Below are positions 24,027-30,515 of a DNA stretch of 32,235 nucleotides, in pieces. The stretch lies in IMG/VR virus record IMGVR_UViG_3300007734_000912, positions 1 through 32,235 of that record; one strand, written 5' to 3'. The stretch's first letter is position 1, and each line of letters starts with the position of its first letter. This DNA comes from a virus. Under the pieces are notes generated by a model. The model was not told where the DNA came from. It ran no database searches and was given only the letters and a program-made list of their open reading frames with translations. The position numbers and the translations under genes were made by a program.

Positions 24027-25151
24027 ATGGCACAAACAAAAGATCAACTTACAGCACTTTTAAACAGTAACATTACTGATGCTTTAAACAAGCAAAATAC
24101 TGCGTCAAGAGTAAGACAGGTTATTCAAAGTAACATTGACAGTTTAGGAATGCTGTCAGGTTCAAATACATTTGTTGGTGATCAAACTATATCAGGAAGT
24201 GTTATATTACCTAATGTTTTACTATCAAATTATGCAAGTAACAATTTAGCTCTTGAAGCAGGGATACCTGTTGGAGCATTATACAGAAACGGAAATACAA
24301 TACAAATGGCAACACCTGCATCACATCCTTCTCAATCTGCTTACACTACGACTGTAAGAGGAATTTATTCAAGTGCATCTTTAGTAGAAACTTGGGGCAC
24401 ATATACTGTAAATTACATTAAACAAAAAAGCGGATTTGATCCTTATCAAGTTTTATATGCTGTAGGAATATGTTCTGATGACGTAGATGCTTTCACAGTT
24501 AATGGTAATTTAGGACAGTTTCCTGTAGCAATGAATTCATTTTTAGGACCATTTATGGCAGGAGGATTAGCAGGATATCCATTTGTAGGAAGTATAGGAT
24601 TTGGAGCATTTGCAAGTCATATTACAGACACTGGTTCATTACTTATATCTTGTACTCCACACATTGGAGTTACAGAAGATGGAGAAGCAGGATATCAATA
24701 TCGTAAAGGACAAGAAGCTAACTTAATAAATCTCACACCTAGTACAAACTGTGGAGCAGTTCACGGAGCAGTAGGATTAGTTACAACTGACCCAAATACT
24801 CCAGATATAACAAATGCTCCATACAATAATGAAAATTATGAATTGTGGAAACTAGCAGACATAATTTATCCACATTCTGCCTCATTTAGTGGTTCAGTTA
24901 GTGAAAATATAATAGCGGCTACTTCAATAATAAGAGATGCTGGATGGCAATATGTTTACAACAACTCATCATCATTTTACAGTGCCTTAACAGGTAGAAC
25001 AATGTATGCTATAGGAGGAACTTTCATTAACACAGATTATGGTTTTGAAGGATACATTGAAATAAACCAATTTCAAGCGTACAACTCATCAACAAACTCT
25101 TGGACAGATTACACACAAGATTATAAAGATGGTTTATTTGCTCAAGGATAA
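24027..25151 (+). CDS. Phage structural protein fused to an LCIB/LCIC-type beta carbonic anhydrase-like domain
   Basis: A 374-residue protein. Residues 1-92 are phage-like: a helix, then SGSNTFVGDQTISGSVILPN as in the fibre shaft at 19399, then GIPVGALYRNGNTIQM, a common fibre/virion segment. From about residue 105 the sequence changes. GICSDDVDAF (Cys149, Asp151), LGPFMAGGLAGYPFVG with SIGFGAFASHI (173-199), CTPHIGVTEDGE (His212), YRKGQE (Arg226) and NCGAVHGAVG (Cys242) match in order the pattern I know from LCIB/LCIC proteins, the limiting-CO2-inducible beta carbonic anhydrase family of algae and bacteria. The Cys/His/Cys zinc ligands and an Asp/Arg pair all appear present. It may hydrate CO2, or may use the fold for binding. 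It lies between tail-completion and sheath genes, so it could be a virion protein. Confidence 0.72.
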   Translation: MAQTKDQLTALLNSNITDALNKQNTASRVRQVIQSNIDSLGMLSGSNTFVGDQTISGSVILPNVLLSNYASNNLALEAGIPVGALYRNGNTIQMATPASHPSQSAYTTTVRGIYSSASLVETWGTYTVNYIKQKSGFDPYQVLYAVGICSDDVDAFTVNGNLGQFPVAMNSFLGPFMAGGLAGYPFVGSIGFGAFASHITDTGSLLISCTPHIGVTEDGEAGYQYRKGQEANLINLTPSTNCGAVHGAVGLVTTDPNTPDITNAPYNNENYELWKLADIIYPHSASFSGSVSENIIAATSIIRDAGWQYVYNNSSSFYSALTGRTMYAIGGTFINTDYGFEGYIEINQFQAYNSSTNSWTDYTQDYKDGLFAQG

Positions 25152-25173
25152 TTAACAATAAAAAATAAAATCT

Positions 25174-25422
25174 ATGACCACAAAAGTTTTAACACAAGAA
25201 GAAATTACACAACTAAAAACAATTCAAGAAAAACGTTCTCAAATAACAGAACATTTTGGAACAATTGAATTAAGAATTCAAGAATTAAATTTACAAAAAG
25301 AATATTTAATAGGTGAATTAAAGAAGTTGCGCCAAGAAGAAATTACAGTAGGAGAAATCCTACAGAAAAAATACGGCGACGGTTCAATCAACCTTGAAAA
25401 AGGGGAATTTGTAAGTACTTAA
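25174..25422 (+). CDS. Small coiled-coil protein
   Basis: An 82-residue protein that is mostly one long helix with heptad-like spacing (LTQEEITQLKTIQEKRSQI, then LRIQELNLQKEYLIGELKKL) and a short tail. Small coiled-coil proteins of this kind are common among tail genes of T4-like phages, but none has a role I can assign here. It has no promoter motif of its own and starts 22 bases after the LCIB-like gene, so it is probably expressed with it. Confidence 0.6.
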   Translation: MTTKVLTQEEITQLKTIQEKRSQITEHFGTIELRIQELNLQKEYLIGELKKLRQEEITVGEILQKKYGDGSINLEKGEFVST

Positions 25423-25442
25423 TATTTTTAGAGGGTTTTACC

Positions 25443-25456
25443 ATATTTATAATAAA
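25443..25456 (+). promoter_or_regulatory. Late-type promoter motif
   Basis: ATATTTATAATAAA, preceded by C rather than A. It lies 17 bases before the sheath ATG at 25474. Confidence 0.6.
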
Positions 25457-25473
25457 ATTAAACACAATAAACA

Positions 25474-27210
25474 ATGGCAGAAACTTTAATATCACCTGGC
25501 GTTCTAGCAAGAGAAAATGACTCCTCTTTTGTATCAAAAAGACCAGTTATCGTAGGAGCAGCAATTATAGGACCTACAGTAAAGGGTCCAGTTGAAGTTC
25601 CAACAATAGTCACTACTTACAGTGAATTTACAACATTATTTGGCACAACTTTTGTAAGTGGAAGTACTAATGATAGTCAAACTTACTCTTACTTTACATC
25701 AATTGCAGCTTACAACTATTTTATTAATGGTGGAACTTCATTGTTAGTAGCAAGAGTAGTAAGTAGTTCAGCTGATTATACTAGAGCTGTAAGTTCATTA
25801 ATTCCAACAGGATCAGGTGGTCCAACAACAGGTGGTCCTTCACCATTTATTTTATCTACTTTTTCTAAAGGTACTATTATGAATAGTACTTCTACAGAAA
25901 CTAGTGGTTCTTTAGCTAGTGGCTCATCAGATAATGTAAGATGGCAAATCACAAATTCAAACTCAGGATCTGGAACATTTGATTTATTAGTTAGAAGAGG
26001 AGATGATAATACACTTACTCCTACATTATTAGAAACATGGACCGGTTTATCATTAGATCCATTGTCTGGAAATTATATTGCACGTGTAATTGGTGATCAA
26101 GTTGAAAATTACAACCCAACTAATGTTCAGATGGAAATTAGTGGTTCATATGCTAATAGATCAAATTACATTTTTGTACAATCAGTAAATTTTACTACTC
26201 CTAATTATTTTGACAATAATGGAGTTGCAAAAAATATATACACAGGTTCATTACCTGTAGCTTCATCTGGTTCATTTGGTGGCGCATTAGGTTCTATCAA
26301 AGGTGGAGCTTTATTTTATGATAAAATTAATGAAGCTACAAATTCACAAGGATTAGTAGCAGATAATTATGATAACATGATTAGTCTTTTATCTAACAAA
26401 GATGATTATCAATTCAACATATTATTAACTCCAGGATTGTATGATAAAGGAACTTTTACAAGTAAAATATCTACAATTATAACAAATACTCAAAACAGAG
26501 GAGACAATATTTTTATATTAGACCCAGAAGCATATGGTCAACCAGTGTCAGCAGTAGTACAAGCGGCTGCAACAAGAAATACTTCATATGCCGCAGAATA
26601 TTGGCCATGGTGTCAAATTATAGATCCAGGAACAGGAAACTTAGCTTGGGTGCCAGCATCAACAGTGATTGCAGGTGTTTACGCTTACAACGACTCAGTG
26701 TCTGAACCTTGGTTTGCACCTGCAGGAATAAGTAGAGGTGGATTGTCTCAAGTAATTAGAGCAGAACAAAGATTGTCTCAAGCAAATCGTGACACTTTAT
26801 ACACAGGAAAAATAAATCCAATTACTACATTTCCTGGAACAGGTGTTGTAGTGTATGGTCAAAAAACATTGCAAACTAGAGCTAGTGCTTTAGACAGAGT
26901 AAATGTAAGACGCTTATTGATTACTTTAAAATCATACATTTCTCAAGTGTCAAATACTTTAGTGTTTGAACAAAATTCAATTGCTACTAGAAATCAATTT
27001 TTAAGTCAAGTAAATCCATACTTAACAAGTGTTCAACAAAGACAAGGATTGTATGCTTATAAAGTAATTATGAATGAAGTAAACAATAATGCTGATGTAA
27101 TTGACAGAAATGAGTTAGTAGGTCAAATTTATTTACAACCAACTAAAACAGCAGAATTCATTTACTTAGACTTTAACGTAACACCAACTGGAGTAACATT
27201 TCCGTCATAA
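25474..27210 (+). CDS. Tail sheath protein (T4 gp18-like)
   Basis: A 578-residue contractile sheath subunit. The N-terminus (ETLISPGVLARENDSSFVSKRP then VIVGAAIIGPTVKGPVEVPTIV) is the classic sheath start. The C-terminal domain has NVRRLLITLKSYISQVSNTLVFEQNS, RNQFLSQVNPYLTSVQQRQGLY and IYLQPTKTAEFIYLDFNVTPTGVTF, matching the conserved contractile core of phage sheath proteins. The variable middle (about residues 100-270) would face outward. With the tube gene next, this gives the contractile tail. Confidence 0.96.
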   Translation: MAETLISPGVLARENDSSFVSKRPVIVGAAIIGPTVKGPVEVPTIVTTYSEFTTLFGTTFVSGSTNDSQTYSYFTSIAAYNYFINGGTSLLVARVVSSSADYTRAVSSLIPTGSGGPTTGGPSPFILSTFSKGTIMNSTSTETSGSLASGSSDNVRWQITNSNSGSGTFDLLVRRGDDNTLTPTLLETWTGLSLDPLSGNYIARVIGDQVENYNPTNVQMEISGSYANRSNYIFVQSVNFTTPNYFDNNGVAKNIYTGSLPVASSGSFGGALGSIKGGALFYDKINEATNSQGLVADNYDNMISLLSNKDDYQFNILLTPGLYDKGTFTSKISTIITNTQNRGDNIFILDPEAYGQPVSAVVQAAATRNTSYAAEYWPWCQIIDPGTGNLAWVPASTVIAGVYAYNDSVSEPWFAPAGISRGGLSQVIRAEQRLSQANRDTLYTGKINPITTFPGTGVVVYGQKTLQTRASALDRVNVRRLLITLKSYISQVSNTLVFEQNSIATRNQFLSQVNPYLTSVQQRQGLYAYKVIMNEVNNNADVIDRNELVGQIYLQPTKTAEFIYLDFNVTPTGVTFPS

Positions 27211-27270
27211 CAAAAAAATAAATTTTCTTTTTTAAAATAAAGGAAGATTTTTAAAAACATAATATGTATA

Positions 27271-27295
27271 ATAAAATAAAATAAAATAAAATAAA
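27271..27295 (+). repeat. Five tandem ATAAA repeats just before the tail tube start codon
   Basis: ATAAA occurs five times without interruption at 27271-27295, directly followed by the ATG at 27296. It forms an A-rich, unstructured leader where a ribosome binding site would normally lie. Confidence 0.85.
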
Positions 27296-27784
27296 ATGGC
27301 AGTACTATCACCTAACGAAATATTTTTCACAGCATTCGAACCTAAATTAAAAAATCGCTTTATCATGTATGTTGATGGATTGCCATCATATACAATAAAA
27401 AAGATTGGGGCTGTAGGAGTAACAATGGAATCAATTCAATTAAATCACATTAACGTTTATCGTAAAATTAAAGGCAAAGCAAAATGGGACCCAATTGAAA
27501 TGACATTGTTTGATCCTATTACACCTTCAGGAGCTCAAGCAGTAATGGAATGGGTACGTTTACATCATGAATCTGTTACAGGTAGAGATGGTTACTCTGA
27601 TTTTTACAAAAAAGACGTAACAATCAACGTTTTAGGACCAGTCGGAGACATCGTGTCTGAATGGATTATCAAAGGAGCATTTATTACAGCAGCTAAATTT
27701 GGAGACTACAGTTGGGATGATGAAAGTGCAGCTCAAGAATTAACTGTGTCGTTAGACATGGATTATTGCATTCTCAATTTTTAG
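27296..27784 (+). CDS. Tail tube protein (T4 gp19-like)
   Basis: A 162-residue protein directly after the sheath gene, as in T4. The sequence (FEPKLKNRFIMYVDGLPSYTIKK, ESIQLNHINVYRKIKGKAKWDPIEMTLFDPI, SGAQAVMEWVRLHHE, then WIIKGAFITAAKFGDYSWDD) has the typical pattern of gp19-type tube proteins. These stack as hexameric rings inside the sheath and share a fold with Hcp. It ends in TAG and is followed by a terminator, consistent with high, separately controlled expression. No internal oddity seen. Confidence 0.93.
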   Translation: MAVLSPNEIFFTAFEPKLKNRFIMYVDGLPSYTIKKIGAVGVTMESIQLNHINVYRKIKGKAKWDPIEMTLFDPITPSGAQAVMEWVRLHHESVTGRDGYSDFYKKDVTINVLGPVGDIVSEWIIKGAFITAAKFGDYSWDDESAAQELTVSLDMDYCILNF

Positions 27785-27820
27785 GTCAAGATACTATTAT
27801 CCACTCCACAATCTTGCAAG

Positions 27821-27850
27821 AATGTCCGATATTTATTATCGGACATTTTT
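27821..27850 (+). terminator. Rho-independent terminator after the tail tube gene, with promoter-like loop
   Basis: ATGTCCGATA (27822-27831) pairs perfectly with TATCGGACAT (27837-27846) around a 5-base loop, followed by Ts to 27850. The top of the hairpin reads ATATTTATTA, close to the late-type promoter core, and the endonuclease ATG is at 27861. Confidence 0.88.
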
Positions 27851-27860
27851 ATCTAATATT

Positions 27861-28619
27861 ATGAAAAACGCGGAAAAATTAATTCAAGAAAAGTACAACG
27901 GAATACATCCAATATGTGGATGTGGTTGTAAAGAAAAAACAGTTTATGATCATGGAACAAAAGATTTTGGAAAATTTAAACGAGGTCATCAAACCAGAGT
28001 GAATAAAAATTATTTTGGAGATCCTAAAAATCCAAAAAGAGTAGAAAAAATTAAAGCAACACGTAAAGCTAAATTTACATCAGGTGAATATGATCACGTG
28101 TTAAATGCTATAAGAGAAAATAGAAAAAATCCTGAGTTAGGTAAAAATATATCTAAAGGCGCTAAAGGTATTCCTAAACCAAAGCCAAAAGGATTTGGCA
28201 TAGGAAGAAAACACTCAGAAAAAACTAAAGATAAAATGAGTGATTCTGCTATGAATAGAATATTAAAAACACAACAAAAACATACTTCTAAATTAGAAAA
28301 AGAATTTGCTTTAATATTAGATGATTTAAATGTTAAATACATACAATGGTATTATGCTAAGCCTATAAAAGCCTTTTATGATTTTTACATACCCTTGAAA
28401 AATACTATAATAGAAGTAGACGGAGATTTTTATCATTGCAATCCAGATACTAAATATGCTTTACCTGAATGTAAAACTCAAAATATAAATATAATTAATG
28501 ATAAAAAGAAAAACCAATGGGCTAAAGACAACGGTTTTAAATTACTTAGATTTTGGGAAACTAACATTAACACTAACCCACAACAAATAATAGAAACACT
28601 TAAAAAAGAACTCACTTAA
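27861..28619 (+). CDS. Homing endonuclease, Vsr-like (EDxHD/PD-D/ExK) with NUMOD3
   Basis: The start is set at ATG 27861 because the in-frame ATG at 27822 lies inside the terminator stem. That gives 252 residues. The N-terminus has CGCGCKEKTVYDHG ... FKRGHQTR, a probable zinc-binding element. A NUMOD3-type segment (GRKHSEKTKDKMSD) follows. The C-terminal part (HTSKLEKEFALILDDLN, then FYDFYIPLKNTIIEVDGDFYH, then KKKNQWAKDNGFKLLRFWETNI) is a Vsr-like nuclease fold, as in EDxHD homing endonucleases such as I-Bth0305I. It is a free-standing mobile gene between tail tube and gp26-like genes. Its own stop lies in the loop of a terminator. Confidence 0.82.
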   Translation: MKNAEKLIQEKYNGIHPICGCGCKEKTVYDHGTKDFGKFKRGHQTRVNKNYFGDPKNPKRVEKIKATRKAKFTSGEYDHVLNAIRENRKNPELGKNISKGAKGIPKPKPKGFGIGRKHSEKTKDKMSDSAMNRILKTQQKHTSKLEKEFALILDDLNVKYIQWYYAKPIKAFYDFYIPLKNTIIEVDGDFYHCNPDTKYALPECKTQNINIINDKKKNQWAKDNGFKLLRFWETNINTNPQQIIETLKKELT

Positions 28620-28639
28620 ACTTGGTGAGTTTATTTTTT
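28609..28639 (+). terminator. Rho-independent terminator overlapping the endonuclease stop codon
   Basis: AACTCAC (28609-28615) pairs with GTGAGTT (28625-28631). The 9-base loop contains the TAA stop at 28617-28619, and a T run follows at 28634-28639. Confidence 0.78.
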
Positions 28640-28644
28640 GTTTG

Positions 28645-28656
28645 TATATTTATACC
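28645..28656 (+). promoter_or_regulatory. Late-type promoter motif, TATATTTATAC variant
   Basis: TATATTTATACC, just after the terminator. It lies 29 bases before the ATG at 28686. TTGG occurs at a similar upstream distance as in the TWGGCTT class, but the box is not conserved beyond that. Confidence 0.45.
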
Positions 28657-28685
28657 CGAACAATAAGTTACATTAAATAAAATCT

Positions 28686-29423
28686 ATGGAAAACACAACC
28701 AATGAGGTCAAATATGACTTCCCAACAGAAGAAATTGAATTGCCTTCAAAAGGCTTAATTTATCCTGAAGACAACGCTTTGTCAAGTGGTAAAATTACAA
28801 TGAAATACATGACCGCTAAAGAAGAAGACATTTTAACCAATCAGTCTTACATTCAAAAAGGCATTGTGTTAGACAAAGTAATGCAAGCTTTAATTGTGTC
28901 TAAAATCAACTACAATGACTTAATTGTAGGCGACAAAAATGCAATTATGGTTGCTGCTCGCATTTTAGGATATGGTAAAGACTATTCATTTGAATACGAC
29001 GGAACAGAACACACAGTAGACTTGTCAACAATTGAAAACAAACCATTCGAAATAAAAAATAAAGGTGTCAATGAATTTGACTTTACTTTACCATCTACTG
29101 GCGTAAACATCACCTATAAAATATTAACTCATGGGGATGAACAAAAGATACAAGCAGAATTAGACAGCCTTAAAAAAATAAATAAAAACGCTTCTCCTGA
29201 ACTTTCAACTCGACTCAAGTACATGATTACATCAGTAAACGGAGAACGAGAACAAAAAGCAATTCGAGAGTTTGTTGACAAATACTTGTTAGCTCGAGAT
29301 TCAAGAGAGCTAAGAAAACATATTAAAGAAACTCAACCAGATATAAATTTAGTTTTTACTACTGAAAATGGCAGTACTGCAGATATCCCCGTATCAATTC
29401 GTTTCTTCTGGCCTGATTTTTAA
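28686..29423 (+). CDS. Baseplate hub/tail assembly protein (T4 gp26-like, T4_baseplate family)
   Basis: A 245-residue protein. The N-terminal pattern (EEIELPSKGLIYPEDNALSSG, then ITMKYMTAKEEDILTNQSYIQKG) and the ending VSIRFFWPDF are typical of the T4_baseplate (gp26) family found in many T4-like phages. The middle (NAIMVAARILGYGKDYSF) also fits. The gene lies between the tail tube and the tape measure, where tail assembly chaperones are usually encoded, so it may act in tail assembly rather than only as a hub subunit. A strong terminator follows directly. Confidence 0.75.
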   Translation: MENTTNEVKYDFPTEEIELPSKGLIYPEDNALSSGKITMKYMTAKEEDILTNQSYIQKGIVLDKVMQALIVSKINYNDLIVGDKNAIMVAARILGYGKDYSFEYDGTEHTVDLSTIENKPFEIKNKGVNEFDFTLPSTGVNITYKILTHGDEQKIQAELDSLKKINKNASPELSTRLKYMITSVNGEREQKAIREFVDKYLLARDSRELRKHIKETQPDINLVFTTENGSTADIPVSIRFFWPDF

Positions 29424-29425
29424 TA

Positions 29426-29459
29426 AAAAATGGCTTCTCATAAGAGAAGCCAAATTTTT
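29426..29459 (+). terminator. Rho-independent terminator after the gp26-like gene
   Basis: TGGCTTCTC (29431-29439) pairs perfectly with GAGAAGCCA (29444-29452) around an ATAA loop, flanked by A and T tracts to 29459. Confidence 0.9.
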
Positions 29460-29461
29460 GC

Positions 29462-29473
29462 AATATTTATAAT
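29462..29473 (+). promoter_or_regulatory. Late-type promoter motif
   Basis: AATATTTATAAT, directly after the terminator and 21 bases before the GIY-YIG endonuclease start at 29495. Confidence 0.55.
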
Positions 29474-29494
29474 CGATATATAATAAACATTACG

Positions 29495-30121
29495 ATGATA
29501 AATACTACAAAAAATATTCCTATCATAGGAATATATAAGATCACTTCACCTACAAAAAAAATTTATATAGGGCAATCATCTAACATATATTTAAGATGGA
29601 ATAAATACATGAGAGAGGACTGTGCTGACCAACCTAGGATACTTAGATCTCTTAAAAAATATGGTCCTCAAAATCATATCTTTGAAATAATTGAAGAATG
29701 TTCTTTAGAACAACTAAACGAAAGAGAAATACATTGGGGTATATTTTATAAAGTATTAGAAGAAAAAGGTTTAAATTGTAGATTAGGAAACGGAAGTGGG
29801 GCATGTAGTGAAGAAACTAAACTTAAAATGAGTAAATCTAGATTAGGACAAAAACGTACTCAAAATACTAAAAATAAAATGAGTAAGTCTCATTTAGGTA
29901 AACAGTATAAGTTAGGGTACAAATTAACTCAAGAAATAAAAGATAAAATAAGTTCAAAATCTACACGCATATTATGTATAGAAACTAATAAAATATTTAA
30001 AAACATCAAATATGTTTCTGAGGAGATGAATATAAGCCATACTTTCATTTGGAGGGTTTGTAAGGGAATACGTAAAAATGCTAAAGGATATACTTTTAAA
30101 TTTATTAATAAAGAAGTATGA
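29495..30121 (+). CDS. GIY-YIG homing endonuclease with NUMOD3 repeats
   Basis: A 208-residue free-standing homing endonuclease. The GIY-YIG catalytic domain is at the N-terminus: GIYKITS at residues about 12-18 and KIYIGQSSNIYLRW after it, with ERE-x-HW further on as the expected Glu region. Three NUMOD3-like helices follow (SEETKLKMSKSRLGQ, TKNKMSKSHLGK, TQEIKDKISSKS). The C-terminus (CIETNKIFKNIKYVSEEMNIS through AKGYTFKFI) is an IENR1-like DNA-binding repeat. It is comparable to the T4 Seg proteins. The stop TGA overlaps the next start (ATGA). It lies between two tail-assembly genes and is probably mobile. Confidence 0.93.
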   Translation: MINTTKNIPIIGIYKITSPTKKIYIGQSSNIYLRWNKYMREDCADQPRILRSLKKYGPQNHIFEIIEECSLEQLNEREIHWGIFYKVLEEKGLNCRLGNGSGACSEETKLKMSKSRLGQKRTQNTKNKMSKSHLGKQYKLGYKLTQEIKDKISSKSTRILCIETNKIFKNIKYVSEEMNISHTFIWRVCKGIRKNAKGYTFKFINKEV

Positions 30122-30483
30122 AACCTACCGAAATCAAAATACCCTTAGGGTTAAATATGTTTGGTATAACACCAGAAAATGCTCCTATCGCCCGCGCTAA
30201 TCTATTTACCCAAATCCATGAAATAGTATTTCATGGTAAGGGTGGATATGATTGGAATACCATTTACAACATGCCTCGCTGGCTGCGTCTTTTTACCTTC
30301 AACAAAATCAACGAATTTTATCAAAAAGAAAATGAAGCATCTGAAAATGCTTCTGGTAAAGGTTCCAACAATTCAACATTGGTAAATTCTGATGGCACAG
30401 TCAATCGTGAAAATTGGAAACAAAATGTACCTCAAAAAATCACTCCAGGAGCCAAAAGTAAACCTCAAACAAAGTATAAATAG
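30118..30483 (+). CDS. Small tail assembly protein before the tape measure
   Basis: A 121-residue protein. Residues about 1-65 contain LGLNMFGITPENAPIARAN, IHEIVFHGKGGYDWNTIYNMP and RWLRLFTFNKINEFYQKE, which recur in T4-like phages just before the tape measure gene. The rest is polar and likely disordered. Position and the gp26-like partner upstream suggest a tail assembly chaperone or a baseplate hub assembly factor, as T4 gp51 is, but I cannot decide. Its start overlaps the stop of the GIY-YIG gene (ATGA), so its translation is now coupled to the mobile gene. Confidence 0.65.
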   Translation: MKPTEIKIPLGLNMFGITPENAPIARANLFTQIHEIVFHGKGGYDWNTIYNMPRWLRLFTFNKINEFYQKENEASENASGKGSNNSTLVNSDGTVNRENWKQNVPQKITPGAKSKPQTKYK

Positions 30484-30485
30484 TT

Positions 30486-30500
30486 AATATTTATAACAAA
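30486..30500 (+). promoter_or_regulatory. Late-type promoter motif
   Basis: AATATTTATAACAAA, beginning 3 bases after the previous stop and ending 15 bases before the tape measure ATG at 30516. Confidence 0.6.
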
Positions 30501-30515
30501 TAAACATTTTATAGA

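Noticed and set aside
28686-30483. A programmed frameshift joining the gp26-like and small assembly genes, as in tail assembly chaperone pairs
   Set aside because: A strong terminator, a promoter motif and a complete GIY-YIG gene separate the two frames, so direct frameshifting is not possible in the present arrangement.
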